64,000 bases of DNA. Source: Marinomonas colpomeniae. GTDB lineage: Bacteria; Pseudomonadota; Gammaproteobacteria; Pseudomonadales; Marinomonadaceae. The notes below the pieces were generated by a model. The model saw nothing but the letters and a program-made list of their open reading frames with translations, ran no database searches and had not been told where the DNA came from. Where the stretch lies: positions 825,826 to 889,825 of the forward strand of contig NZ_JACYFC010000002.1 of NCBI RefSeq assembly GCF_014803385.1, given 5' to 3'. Positions within the stretch are counted from its first letter, which is position 1. Each line of letters opens with the position of its first letter. The translations under genes were made by a program, and so were the position numbers. Shown piece after piece: positions 52,602 to 63,536 of the stretch.

Positions 52602-55307
52602 ATGCCGACTTCTATCTTTACTAAAACCAGCATTGCAAAAATGGTGCGAGTAACAATGGTAACTTCCGCCCTCTATGGCTCATCTATTTTTGCAGCTAAT
52701 CTTAATGAAATTCAAAACTACAACATTGGCTCAGGGCAGTTGTCCGCGGCCCTTAATCAGTTTGCCGCTCAAACCGGTTTGTTTTTATCTGCTGACTCCA
52801 AGTTGCTTCGTAATAAAAATACAACTGGAGTATCAGGTAGTTCGACAGGCCTTAGTGCATTAAATGCGCTGCTTTTAGGGACAGGATTAACCTTTAGCGT
52901 TGGTGTTGGTGGCTCGGTGACCGTTATTCGTGAAGGCGAAGTGATTAAAGATGAAGAAGGTGTCAATCTGCCAGTATTGTTAATTGAGGGAAGCAAGAGC
53001 ATAACGGCAGGAAAAAGTACGATAGATGCTGAAGAGATAGATTTCATGGCTGGTGGCGATGGTCATTTAACTGATTTGTTGCAAGGCAATGGAGCAGTTC
53101 GTTATAGCCTAACGTCAAGCGCTTCTGCAAATAATGCCACTATGAGGCCAGATGAAATATCGATTCATGGTCAATCCCATTATCAAAATTCTTATATTAT
53201 TGATGGTGTCGCCGCGAACAATGATTTGAATCCAGGAGATTCAGAAGATACCTATACCAACCCGGTTACTATTACTGCAAATGCTTTTGGTATGTTAACG
53301 GGAAGCTCTTCTCAAGCTTATTATGTCGATCCTGATGCACTGGATTCCGTAACGGTTTATGACTCCAATGTCCCTGCAGAATACGGTGGTTTTTTGGGTG
53401 GCGTAGTATCTTCAAGGCTAAAGCGTTACGACGAAGATTCTTTTTCTATCAAGTATGCTGTTTCGAGAGATGAATGGGATGAAATTCATGTCGATGAAGA
53501 AACAGAAGAGGATTATGAAGATGCTGATGTTATCGATGGTTCTTATACACCTGAATATTTAAAACAGCGTCTTACTCTCACTGGTAAGAAAGGGCTAGCT
53601 GAAGATACTGGATTGACCTTTACTGCTTCTAGAGCAACTTCTCAGTTTGCTCAAATCTACAATCAAAGTTTTGCTGGTACTGATTTTGGCGATACAGCTC
53701 TTGATTACGAGGATACGATCGACAATGCCATGATACGTTTAGATCACCGAGTTAATAATAGCTTGGATGTGGGCATGTCCGTTTTATATGCCAATCGATA
53801 TCATGATGGTGTGACAAGTGATACTTATGATTCTAACTTTGTTAAGTCGCATCAGTCGGTTGGAGTGGGGTTTAATTCTGACTATCATGTAAATAAAGGA
53901 ACATTAAAGGCTAAGCTTTCTTACAGTGAAAAAAGCGATAATTTGGATTCAGACGAATCAACGTTTATTTATCATCAAGCAGATTATTATGCAGGGAACT
54001 TTCCTTACTCTGGAGGGTATGGTGATATAAATCAGCAACAAGATACCACGGAACTTTCATTAGACTGGGAACACGATACGTTTTCTTTTATTGGTATGGA
54101 GCATGACATTAAGGCTGGCGTTACGCTAAACCATCAAACCATGTTTTATGAAACAGAGAGCGATATTGCCTACCAATATTATAGATGCTCAACAACAGGG
54201 TGTACCGATTACTCTGACGAATATTTATGGATTGAAAGAACAATAGATAAAAATAAATTGGAAATCTCTGGTCATTCTGTAGGGACGTATTTATCTGATC
54301 GTTTTACTGTAGGTGATTGGGCGTATTATCTTGGTGTACGTGCGGACTACAACTCCACATTAGAAAATATTGATTTCTCGCCGAGAGCCAATGCGACATG
54401 GGATGTATTTGGCGACAAAAGTACTCAGCTTATTTCTGGCGCAAGTCGTTATTATGGGCGTAGTTTCTTCCGTTATGAAGTGAATAATCAACTGAGAACC
54501 TGGTATAACCAAACTAGATATAATAGCGATGGAAGTGTGTCGAGTGTTACAGAATATGATGATACATCTTTATCAGATTATGATTTAAAAACACCTTACT
54601 CTGATGAACTCATGATCGGTGCGATACAGCATTTTGGTAATGTGAACGCTACGCTTAAGTTGGTTGGCCGAGAAAGTAAAGACATAGTGACCAGCGCTGA
54701 AACCGATGATGGATATGATTACTACGATAATGAAGGTGAAAGCACGTCATTTAATACTTCTTTAGAGTTTACTACTCGCGATCCTTTGAAACTTGGAATC
54801 ACTGAAACTCATGCTACCTTCGCGATCAGTTATCAAAAAAGCGACTCGAACTCCACTAGTGACGTGACATACGAAGACGAGATTTCTACAGATTCAGTTT
54901 ATTATGATGGGCAGATCATTTATGAAAGTGAGTTACCCTCTTTTGATTACAACATTCCTTTTGCAGTGAATTTTTCGACAACAACCGAGATACCAAACTG
55001 GCGTTTAACGTTGGCAAACCGTATTAACGTCAAAGCAGGCGGAACAGTTGCAGTAGACTCTAAAGAAGATTACACGGATGTAGACGGAGAGGAGTACGAC
55101 ATTTATGAAGACGTCGATTTTAATTCACTTATCACATTAGACACGACTGTTACTTGGCGACCACAGGTATTCGAAAAAATGGAAGGCAGTATTAAATTAT
55201 CGGTTAATAATGTGTTCGATAAGTATGTGGACATGTCGACTAGCTCAAGTAGTAACTCTTATACAACAGGTCGCACCTTTAGCTTAGAGCTTGGCGCCTA
55301 TTTCTAA
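52602..55307 (+). CDS. TonB-dependent outer-membrane receptor with STN signalling domain
   Basis: 901 aa from ATG 52602; a GTG at 52533 opens the same frame but would precede the signal peptide (MVRVTMVTSALYGSSIFAAN). The STN domain follows (YNIGSGQLSAALNQFAAQTGLFLS to VGGSVTVIREG), then the plug (ISIHGQSHYQNSYIIDGVAANNDLNPGD; SVTVYDSNVPAEYGGFLGGVVSS) and a large barrel ending in the aromatic YTTGRTFSLELGAYF. The barrel is unusually acidic and tyrosine-rich (for example DEETEEDYEDADVIDGSYTPEY), and one extracellular segment has a close Cys pair (RCSTTGCTD). It is the transducer for the ECF/FecR pair. The ligand is unknown; the protease gene 40 bases downstream suggests a protein-borne one. 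Confidence 0.92.
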   Translation: MPTSIFTKTSIAKMVRVTMVTSALYGSSIFAANLNEIQNYNIGSGQLSAALNQFAAQTGLFLSADSKLLRNKNTTGVSGSSTGLSALNALLLGTGLTFSVGVGGSVTVIREGEVIKDEEGVNLPVLLIEGSKSITAGKSTIDAEEIDFMAGGDGHLTDLLQGNGAVRYSLTSSASANNATMRPDEISIHGQSHYQNSYIIDGVAANNDLNPGDSEDTYTNPVTITANAFGMLTGSSSQAYYVDPDALDSVTVYDSNVPAEYGGFLGGVVSSRLKRYDEDSFSIKYAVSRDEWDEIHVDEETEEDYEDADVIDGSYTPEYLKQRLTLTGKKGLAEDTGLTFTASRATSQFAQIYNQSFAGTDFGDTALDYEDTIDNAMIRLDHRVNNSLDVGMSVLYANRYHDGVTSDTYDSNFVKSHQSVGVGFNSDYHVNKGTLKAKLSYSEKSDNLDSDESTFIYHQADYYAGNFPYSGGYGDINQQQDTTELSLDWEHDTFSFIGMEHDIKAGVTLNHQTMFYETESDIAYQYYRCSTTGCTDYSDEYLWIERTIDKNKLEISGHSVGTYLSDRFTVGDWAYYLGVRADYNSTLENIDFSPRANATWDVFGDKSTQLISGASRYYGRSFFRYEVNNQLRTWYNQTRYNSDGSVSSVTEYDDTSLSDYDLKTPYSDELMIGAIQHFGNVNATLKLVGRESKDIVTSAETDDGYDYYDNEGESTSFNTSLEFTTRDPLKLGITETHATFAISYQKSDSNSTSDVTYEDEISTDSVYYDGQIIYESELPSFDYNIPFAVNFSTTTEIPNWRLTLANRINVKAGGTVAVDSKEDYTDVDGEEYDIYEDVDFNSLITLDTTVTWRPQVFEKMEGSIKLSVNNVFDKYVDMSTSSSSNSYTTGRTFSLELGAYF

Positions 55308-55347
55308 TTAAACTTCTTTTTATGTCTGTATATGTTGGTTTTTTATA

Positions 55348-58206
55348 ATGCTGTTTAAATTATTTCGAGTTTATTTTTCTTGTGTTTTTTTTGTGCCTTT
55401 ATTCTTATTGGCATCCCCAAATGATGGCGCGCTGGACTGGGATAAGCGTGTTGTACATGGCACTTTAGACAATGGTTTTCGTTATTATCTTTTTGATTCT
55501 AGACAAGACGAGAGTTCTCCAAAGGGATTAACAATTGCCAATTTATTGGTTCTCGCCGGAGCGATTGACGAAGAAGAAAATCAACTTGGTGTCGCTCATA
55601 TGGTAGAGCACATGGTGTTTCATGAAAGCAATGACTTCCCTGACGGTGTTCGAAAGGCCCTGACAGATTTAGGGTTAAAGCAAGGTCGTGGTTTTAATGC
55701 AATGACGAACAGTGAAAATACACGTTACATGGTAAATCTAAATGAAACCACGCCTGCGCGTTTAGATTCTATGTTGGCGATTTACCAGCAGATTGCATTC
55801 CATGCTCAAATTAAAGCAGACTCCTTGAAAAAAGAACGCTTAATCATTAAAGAGGAATGGCGTGGTAAGTTGAGTCATCGATCGCGTATAAATGAAGACA
55901 AAAAAGCCTTGTTACGAGTCGGTTCTCTTTATCCTGAGCGTCCTGTTATTGGTACGCAAGAATCTATCCAACATACCCCAGCGGAACGATTGCTGGCGTT
56001 TTATCGGGATTGGTATGCTCCGAACAACATGGCGCTGATTATCTTTGCCCCAACGGATATGAAAGCATTAGAAGCTAAAATTCAACAGGTGTTTAATCAA
56101 GAGCCAAATAGGGCACTTCCTTCTCGCCATCCTAAAGACCCTGATTTAGATGGTGACATTAAAATTGGTCAGCTTACAGATACTGGGAGCAAGATTAATC
56201 GTGTGGCTTTTTTGTATCGTTTTAAATCTGAATTTTCGAATACAGATGATGGTCGGCGTAATGGTCTAATCAATTACATGGCTCGTAATCTTTTGAGCCA
56301 GCAAATTCGTCGTCAAAGAGAAGTGCTTCCACAGCATGTTCGTACATTGTCTAGCACGAAGGGAGAGCTGACACCTAATGTCGATATACTCGGCTTTTCT
56401 GTGAATGTAGACAATGGTTTTCATCAGCAAGGTCTAGCTGCATTAGTTACAGAGATAGTACGCATAAAGCATCATGGTTTTTTTCAAGAAGATTTTGATG
56501 CTTTGTCTCAAAAGATTATAGATGCAACGGAAAGAAATAAAACAGCATCAAAAAATAGAGGAAGTATTTGGTCTCTTAAGATGGTTGAGGCCGTTGTTTT
56601 AGGTAAGCCATTAGCAGACTCAGAAGAAAGCAATGATCAGGTACTTGGTTTAATTGATACTGTGACTTTGGATGATGTGAATACACGTTTGCGGAAGTGG
56701 TTATCTTCTCCTGATAGAGTGCTTTACACCCAAGCGATTGGTGGTGAAAATATTGATATTGGTTCTCCTGAGAAAGTGTCCAGTGTTTTCGAAACAGTTA
56801 GTAAGCAAAAGCTAGCAATATTGGAGCGAGAAAAAATAGTTGCTAAAAAGGTGTTACCTAAGGTTAAAGAAAAAGGTTCTGCTGCTCTTATTTCAAGAGA
56901 TGAAATGCTTGGATTATCAAAGTGGAACTTATCGAACGGAGATCAGTTAATACTACTAGACCCTTCTGTATTAGGTGCGATTTATCAGCCAGCTCAGTCT
57001 GATGAAGAGGAAAGTGTTAGTTATTTTTCCGCACTGTCTTCTGCTGGTTATCAAGTAAAAACAGGCTCCAGTTGGGCACAACAGATTGCTCAACAAATGG
57101 CGGATGCAACAGGCGTTTATGGTTGGACAGATGAAGAGTTTCAACAATGGCGCCGTGAAAAAAAAGTTTCTTTGTCGTCGAAACAAAAAGCTCAATATCT
57201 AACGTATCGAGGGAATATTATTGATACAAACCTAGAAAAATTGCTTAACTTATACCATCAAAGGCATGCGATTTCCGGTATCGATTTCGAGGTGTATGAA
57301 TCAGTTATGGCTGATTTGAAAAGAAATGCTGGGGTTTCAGTTGTACGTCCTATTGAGATTTTCTCTCGGCAGCTGGCAAAAGCGCGATTCGGCGGAGATG
57401 AAATCATGATGCCAACCGTTTCAATTCTTCAGTCCTTGTCACATGACCATTTAGAAGAAGTTCGTCAGCAACAAGTAGCGCTATCAACACAATATTTTAT
57501 GGTGTCTCGTTTACCTGAGGCTGACATTATTCGTTTGGCGTCTCGTTATCTTGCTACGATTCCGAGAGTGTCTAGTAAAGTGAATAACGGCGAGAATGAT
57601 AACTTTATAACAAAGAGCGGCACCGTTCCCGTCTTGCAATTGTCTGGTGAAAAAACAATAGATATTGCATTAAACCCAGAGCCGAAAGCGGAATATCGAT
57701 TGTATGCTTATCAGTCATTACCTTGGTCGCCTGTTACGGCTGTGCAGTTAATTTATTTGGGGGAGCTTTTGGAAGAAGAGTTAAAAATGCGTTTGCGCAG
57801 TGAGGTACAGGGTATCTATAGTGTGCGAGCTGTATTAGAGCTAGACATGTATACGAATCGTGCGGAGTTATCAATTCAGTATTCTAGTGATCCTACACGG
57901 CTGGATAGTTTGGCAGCCATGACAGATGACGTTTTGACTGCGTTGCCTGATATTGTTACATCGGATTGGGTAAATAGTGTTAATGCTGCTTTTATTGATA
58001 TAGAGGAGAATCGTCTAAAGAATGCGTTTGACTCTACCTTAATGCATCGTCTGGAGCTGAGTGAGAGTTATTATGGCGATGCTCGCTATCTAAAAGAAAT
58101 GGACACTTTAACAACAGGGTTAATTGAAGATGAACTCAAAACATTGGCAGAAACTCTGACGTTTGAAAATAACGTAAAGGGCTTTTATCGACCTATCGGC
58201 AATTAA
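55348..58206 (+). CDS. Secreted M16-family zinc metalloprotease, PqqL/FusC-like
   Basis: 952 aa with an N-terminal signal peptide (LFRVYFSCVFFVPLFLLASP), so periplasmic. The inverted zinc motif is HMVEH at residues 84-88 and the third ligand is Glu163 in KKERLIIKEEWR, exactly 74 residues between H88 and E163, so the site is intact. The N-terminal M16 unit (GVAHMVEHMVFHESNDF to NLNETTPARLDSML) and later M16_C-like units (FYRDWYAPNNMALIIFAPTD; LVTEIVRIKHHGFFQEDFDAL) make up a four-domain pitrilysin-like clamp. It follows the TonB receptor after 40 bases. In Pectobacterium FusC and E. coli PqqL, such proteases cut an imported protein after passage through a TonB receptor. Confidence 0.93.
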   Translation: MLFKLFRVYFSCVFFVPLFLLASPNDGALDWDKRVVHGTLDNGFRYYLFDSRQDESSPKGLTIANLLVLAGAIDEEENQLGVAHMVEHMVFHESNDFPDGVRKALTDLGLKQGRGFNAMTNSENTRYMVNLNETTPARLDSMLAIYQQIAFHAQIKADSLKKERLIIKEEWRGKLSHRSRINEDKKALLRVGSLYPERPVIGTQESIQHTPAERLLAFYRDWYAPNNMALIIFAPTDMKALEAKIQQVFNQEPNRALPSRHPKDPDLDGDIKIGQLTDTGSKINRVAFLYRFKSEFSNTDDGRRNGLINYMARNLLSQQIRRQREVLPQHVRTLSSTKGELTPNVDILGFSVNVDNGFHQQGLAALVTEIVRIKHHGFFQEDFDALSQKIIDATERNKTASKNRGSIWSLKMVEAVVLGKPLADSEESNDQVLGLIDTVTLDDVNTRLRKWLSSPDRVLYTQAIGGENIDIGSPEKVSSVFETVSKQKLAILEREKIVAKKVLPKVKEKGSAALISRDEMLGLSKWNLSNGDQLILLDPSVLGAIYQPAQSDEEESVSYFSALSSAGYQVKTGSSWAQQIAQQMADATGVYGWTDEEFQQWRREKKVSLSSKQKAQYLTYRGNIIDTNLEKLLNLYHQRHAISGIDFEVYESVMADLKRNAGVSVVRPIEIFSRQLAKARFGGDEIMMPTVSILQSLSHDHLEEVRQQQVALSTQYFMVSRLPEADIIRLASRYLATIPRVSSKVNNGENDNFITKSGTVPVLQLSGEKTIDIALNPEPKAEYRLYAYQSLPWSPVTAVQLIYLGELLEEELKMRLRSEVQGIYSVRAVLELDMYTNRAELSIQYSSDPTRLDSLAAMTDDVLTALPDIVTSDWVNSVNAAFIDIEENRLKNAFDSTLMHRLELSESYYGDARYLKEMDTLTTGLIEDELKTLAETLTFENNVKGFYRPIGN

Positions 58207-58239
58207 CAATGTATTAGCCATTTGAACAATGCTGTTTAT

Positions 58240-58274
58240 TTGTCCCTTGAGAATAGTGCTATCCCAAGGGACAA
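58240..58274 (+). terminator. Hairpin between the protease and zapE
   Basis: TTGTCCCTTG (58240-58249) and CAAGGGACAA (58265-58274) are perfect 10-bp arms around 15 bases, 33 bases after the protease stop. There is no T-run, so it may be a pause/processing stem or a weak terminator. Confidence 0.5.
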
Positions 58275-58306
58275 TGCGCACTCACTGCATCTGTAAGTTG
58301 AGTGTT

Positions 58307-59470
<1,164 letters not shown>

Positions 59471-59593
59471 TTGATTTTATTCTTAGTCTTTGTAGTGAAA
59501 CTTTTTGTTAAGTTTTGGAATAAGGCTTGATAAAGCGATGATACGTGACCAGTATGTTAAATAGATATTCAATACATTGAGAGGAGGGCGATC

Positions 59594-60967
59594 ATGCAAT
59601 ATGAAGATCGCGTTGATGCGTTAGTCGCACCCAAAGGTGCGTTAGAAATGTTGTCGCAAAATGAAATAGCACGATTGTCAGAAGAGTCTGGTTCTCTTTA
59701 TGACTTATTCCATCGTTGTGCGCTGGCTATTTTAAATTGCGGGAGTGACTCTGATGACCCAGAAGCCGTCATGGAGGAATTTAAAGACTTCGATATTCAG
59801 GTCATACAACAAGAACGTGGTGTTAAACTTCAGCTGAAAAATGCGCCGAGCAGCGCTTTTGTTGATGGCAAAATGATTAGCAGTGTTCGTGAAATGTTGT
59901 TTAGTGTATTGCGAGACATTATTTTTACTGAGCATGAGTACAATCTTGCGAGCGGATTAGAAAACGCCAGTTCAGAAAAATTGACTAATGTTGTTTTTGA
60001 ACTGTTGCGTAACGCAGAGGTGTTTCGTCGTATTCAAAGTCCTGACATGATCGTTTGTTGGGGTGGGCATTCTATTGCTCGTCATGAGTACGATTATACG
60101 AAAAAAGTGGGTCACGAGCTTGGTTTACGCGAATTAAATATTTGTACAGGTTGCGGTCCTGGTGCAATGAAAGGGCCAATGAAAGGTGCTGCAATTGCTC
60201 ATGCTAAACAGCGTATTAAAGATGGTGTTTATCTAGGGTTGACTGAGCCTGGAATTATTGCAGCCGAATCGCCGAACCCAATAGTGAATCAATTGGTAAT
60301 TATGCCAGACATTGAAAAGCGCCTTGAGGCTTTTGTCCGTGCTGGTCATGGCATTGTCGTTTTTCCTGGTGGTGCTGGCACAGCTGAAGAAATTCTTTAT
60401 ATATTGGGGATTTTATTACACCCTAAAAACGCAGATGTACCTTTCCCATTAGTATTCACTGGTCCAACAGAAAGTGCGGATTATTTTGAACAGATTCATG
60501 CCTTTATTGGTGATGTATTAGGCGCCGAAGCACAAAGTAAATATCGCATTATCATAGAAGATGAAGTGGAAGTAGCTCGTGTAATGAAGCAGGGTATGGA
60601 AGATGTTCTTCAGTATCGTAAAGCACATCAAGATGCTTTTTACTACAATTGGAAGTTGCATATCCCAGAGGAATTCCAGCACCCATTTGAACCAACACAC
60701 GAAAAAGTTCGTGAGTTGAATCTTCACTTTGGTCAAGAGACGCATTTGTTGGCGGCTGATTTGCGTCGCGCTTTCTCATCTATCGTGGCAGGGAATGTGA
60801 AAGCTCAGGGCGTGGCGTATATTAAAGAGTTTGGACCATTTGAAATTCATGGTGATAAAGATTTATTGGCAAAACTCGATTCCTTATTACAGGCTTTTGT
60901 TCATCAGCAACGCATGAAGCTGCCAGGCAGTGCCTATGTACCTTGCTATCGAGTGGTTACTGAATAA
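59594..60967 (+). CDS. ppnN: Nucleotide 5'-monophosphate nucleosidase (LOG-like), PpnN
   Basis: 457 aa, essentially the same length as E. coli PpnN (YgdH). It cleaves purine and pyrimidine nucleoside monophosphates to base and ribose-5-phosphate and is known to respond to (p)ppGpp. The LOG motifs are visible as CGPGAMKGPMKGAAIAHAK and FPGGAGTAEEILYILGILL. The N-terminal extension (about 140 residues) and C-terminal part match PpnN rather than short LOG proteins. A strong GAGGAGG ribosome site precedes ATG 59594. Confidence 0.93.
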   Translation: MQYEDRVDALVAPKGALEMLSQNEIARLSEESGSLYDLFHRCALAILNCGSDSDDPEAVMEEFKDFDIQVIQQERGVKLQLKNAPSSAFVDGKMISSVREMLFSVLRDIIFTEHEYNLASGLENASSEKLTNVVFELLRNAEVFRRIQSPDMIVCWGGHSIARHEYDYTKKVGHELGLRELNICTGCGPGAMKGPMKGAAIAHAKQRIKDGVYLGLTEPGIIAAESPNPIVNQLVIMPDIEKRLEAFVRAGHGIVVFPGGAGTAEEILYILGILLHPKNADVPFPLVFTGPTESADYFEQIHAFIGDVLGAEAQSKYRIIIEDEVEVARVMKQGMEDVLQYRKAHQDAFYYNWKLHIPEEFQHPFEPTHEKVRELNLHFGQETHLLAADLRRAFSSIVAGNVKAQGVAYIKEFGPFEIHGDKDLLAKLDSLLQAFVHQQRMKLPGSAYVPCYRVVTE

Positions 60968-61011
60968 AAGATTGTAAAATCTGTTGTGAGGCAAAGTAAT
61001 AAACAGAATGT

Positions 61012-61044
61012 AAAAAAAAGCCTCTTTAATAGAGGCCTTTTTTT
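61012..61044. terminator. Bidirectional terminator between ppnN and nudC
   Basis: GCCTCT-TTAAT-AGAGGC flanked by seven or eight A bases before and T bases after, in the gap between convergent genes. A textbook intrinsic terminator for both. Confidence 0.93.
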
Positions 61045-61079
61045 GTCGCTATGATTATTATGATAATGGTTGAAATTGA

Positions 61080-61883
61080 TTAACCACCATTTTTCATATT
61101 TTCTATGTGTTTTAAAATGAGCTGTCCTGAAATGGTAATGGGGTTCGGAGTATGTGGCAGATCATTAATGTGATACCAATCTGCTTCGTCAATTTCACCC
61201 GGCGCAGGTGTAATCTCGCCACTCAGGTAATCAGCGAAAAATCCAACCATTAATTGATGTGGAAAAGACCAAGGTTGGCTCTCGGTATAGCGAATGTTGG
61301 TGACTTCTATACCTACTTCCTCACGTATTTCACGTGCAACTGCGTGTTCTAAACTTTCCCCAGCTTCAACAAAGCCTGCAATATTACTGAATTTTCCTTT
61401 TGGTGCGTGTATGCCACGAGCAAGTAATATTTGATCGCCTTTCCTGATAGAGATAATGACGCAAGGAGAAATACGAGGGTAATGTCGTAAAGTGCATTTG
61501 GGGCATATTTTGGTGTGTTCAGTCGGGAACTTATCTGTCATTGGTGTGCCACAACGCCCACAGAACTGATGATCTCTGTCCCAAGTAGAAAGCTGATGTG
61601 CTCGGCTCAGGATTAAATAGTGGTCTGCGTCTTGCAAAAACAAGAGTTCCCTTAAATCTATTTCTTCAAACCCTTTTGGTAAGGATTCAAATCGACACAC
61701 GAATACGTCTTGGCCTTTCCATTCACCACAGTAAACAGCATTCATTTTTGCGTGGGGTTGAAAGTGTGTAAAAGGAATCAAAAAGCGTTGATCTTTCTCT
61801 ATTAGCACTCGATTACGATGTAATAATATATAAAGTGCATCCTGATGTGGTGCAGGGTGCGCTAAGGTTCCAATTTCTAACAT
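61080..61883 (-). CDS. nudC: NAD-capped RNA hydrolase / NADH pyrophosphatase
   Basis: 267 aa. The zinc ribbon has CGRCGTPM and CPKC, the Nudix box is GFVEAGESLEHAVAREIREEVGIEV (G-x5-E-x7-REUxEExGU), and the NADH-specific motif is SQPWSFPHQLM. It splits NAD(H) to NMN(H) and AMP and removes NAD caps from RNA. Convergent with ppnN, sharing the terminator. Confidence 0.94.
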   Translation of the reverse strand: MLEIGTLAHPAPHQDALYILLHRNRVLIEKDQRFLIPFTHFQPHAKMNAVYCGEWKGQDVFVCRFESLPKGFEEIDLRELLFLQDADHYLILSRAHQLSTWDRDHQFCGRCGTPMTDKFPTEHTKICPKCTLRHYPRISPCVIISIRKGDQILLARGIHAPKGKFSNIAGFVEAGESLEHAVAREIREEVGIEVTNIRYTESQPWSFPHQLMVGFFADYLSGEITPAPGEIDEADWYHINDLPHTPNPITISGQLILKHIENMKNGG

Positions 61884-62098
61884 GACAAAGCTCTATGTGT
61901 GTTCTTAAAAGATTACGCTAACGCGAACATGGTGATGACGCAACCGAGAAAGGTAAATAAGATGCAATTTAGCAGAACTTCTTCAGCTTTGCTGAATGTT
62001 ATGAGGTTGGCGACCTTTGAGTGTCGATGGCCTGAATTGTCATGCTGTCTATTTGTTGCGTAGAATAAAGTTTAAATACTAATCAAAGAGGGTTCTAC

Positions 62099-63163
62099 AT
62101 GTTGTTAAAGGTTCGTTGCGGTATTGTTATTGGCGTACTAAGTGCAAGTATGATGTCTCAAGCTCAGGACTATTTACCTGTCCTCCAATATCATCACGTG
62201 AGTGCAACTTCACCTAAGTCAACCTCTGTTACTCCTGAACAATTTACGGAACACATGGATTACCTGAAAACGGCAGGTTTTCAAGTTGTAGATTTACGTT
62301 CAGCATTGGATGATCTAAAAGATAATATAGCGTTACCTGAGAAAGCGGTTGCGATCACATTCGATGATGCTTACCGCAATATTTATAAGGCAGGTTTTCC
62401 TATTCTTAAAGAGAGAAGCTTTCCCTTTACCATTTTTATTAATACTGAGCCCGTTGAGCGACAAAGCCGTAGCTTTCTAACTTGGGATCAGATGAAAGAG
62501 ATGAAGGCTTCTGGTGGTGCGTTTGCAAACCACACTATTAGTCACCCTTATATGTTGCGTAAGAACGAAGGTGAATCCGATAGTGCTTGGTTAGGTCGAA
62601 TGACAAATGAAGTCGATACAGTGGAAGGGCTATTGGTTGAAAAGCTTGGTAGTTCACCAAAAATGATGGCGTATCCGTATGGTGAATCAAATATAACCAT
62701 TCGTAACATGATGAAAGAAAAAGGCCTCATGGCATTTGGTCAGCAATCTGGAGTAGTAAGTGCTGATTCAGATTTTGAAAACTTACCGCGCTTTCCTGCT
62801 TCAGGCGCTTATGCAAAATTGTCGACATTAAAAACTAAGCTTAATTCTAAGCCTATGCCCATCGCTTCTATAAAAACAGGTGGCGATTTTGCGACGGATA
62901 AGCCTGTGAGTCTCAATCTAACGTTTAAACAAGGTAAGTACCGTTTAAAGGACCTAGTCTGTTATGTGTCAGGTCAGGGTAAAGCTGAGCTAGACTGGCT
63001 ATCTGACTCAGAAGTTGTTGCGACGGCAAGCCGGCCTTTTGATATTGGGCGAGGTCGAATTAATTGCACTATGCCTGATAATTCTGGTCGACAATATTAT
63101 TGGTATTCTAATGTTTGGATACGATCTGAAGCTAATGAAGGTTACATAAGCGAAAAAAGTTAA
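62099..63163 (+). CDS. Polysaccharide deacetylase-family (NodB domain) secreted protein
   Basis: 354 aa with a signal peptide (CGIVIGVLSASMMSQAQ). The NodB-type domain follows: PVLQYHHVSATSPKSTSVT, AVAITFDDAYRNIYKAGFP (catalytic/metal Asp pair), NHTISHPYML (metal H-x3-H) and MAYPYGESNITIR. The C-terminal 110 residues or so form an extra domain with two Cys that I do not recognise. It probably deacetylates a surface or periplasmic polysaccharide. The gap 61884-62098 before it holds only a poor 44-codon reading frame. Confidence 0.9.
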   Translation: MLLKVRCGIVIGVLSASMMSQAQDYLPVLQYHHVSATSPKSTSVTPEQFTEHMDYLKTAGFQVVDLRSALDDLKDNIALPEKAVAITFDDAYRNIYKAGFPILKERSFPFTIFINTEPVERQSRSFLTWDQMKEMKASGGAFANHTISHPYMLRKNEGESDSAWLGRMTNEVDTVEGLLVEKLGSSPKMMAYPYGESNITIRNMMKEKGLMAFGQQSGVVSADSDFENLPRFPASGAYAKLSTLKTKLNSKPMPIASIKTGGDFATDKPVSLNLTFKQGKYRLKDLVCYVSGQGKAELDWLSDSEVVATASRPFDIGRGRINCTMPDNSGRQYYWYSNVWIRSEANEGYISEKS

Positions 63164-63225
63164 AAATTGTTTAAAAAAATGTTGCACTGAAATCTCAAAT
63201 CAGTATTATACACCTCGCTCGCAAC

Positions 63226-63316
63226 GGAGGGGTGGCAGAGCGGTTTAATGCACCAGTCTTGAAAACTGGCGTAGGTTAATAGCCTACCGAGAGTTCGAAT
63301 CTCTCCTCCTCCGCCA
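63226..63316 (+). tRNA. tRNA-Ser (anticodon TGA)
   Basis: 91-base class II tRNA starting GGAGGGGTGG and ending CTCCTCCGCCA, with encoded CCA. Acceptor stem pairs, anticodon loop CTTGAAA gives TGA, a long variable arm (TAGGTTAATAGCCTA) and T-loop GAGTTCGAATCTC are all visible. Confidence 0.96.
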
Positions 63317-63360
63317 TCTTCCTTACCAGGAAGTGTATTGCGAACAAGATAAAAATTAGT

Positions 63361-63436
63361 TCCTCGATAGCTCAGTTGGTAGAGCAAATGACTGTTAATC
63401 ATTGGGTCACTGGTTCGAGTCCAGTTCGAGGAGCCA
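63361..63436 (+). tRNA. tRNA-Asn (anticodon GTT), copy 1
   Basis: 76 bases, TCCTCGATAGCTC to CGAGGAGCCA; anticodon loop ACTGTTAAT gives GTT. Identical to copy 2 at 63743-63818. Confidence 0.96.
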
Positions 63437-63438
63437 AT

Positions 63439-63515
63439 CGGAGTATAGCGCAGTCTGGTAGCGCGCCTGCTTTGGGAGCAGGATGTCGGGAGTTCGAATC
63501 TCTCTACTCCGACCA
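63439..63515 (+). tRNA. tRNA-Pro (anticodon TGG), copy 1
   Basis: 77 bases, CGGAGTATAGCGCAG to CTACTCCGACCA; the loop TTTGGGA gives TGG. Identical to copy 2 at 63822-63898. Confidence 0.96.
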
Positions 63516-63536
63516 TTTTTATCGTCACCTTGTAAT

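Noticed and set aside
61930..62064. 44-codon frame in the nudC-deacetylase gap, and a minus-strand frame ending in a hydrophobic stretch
   Set aside because: The plus frame has no ribosome site and no recognisable features; the minus frame has no usable start codon.
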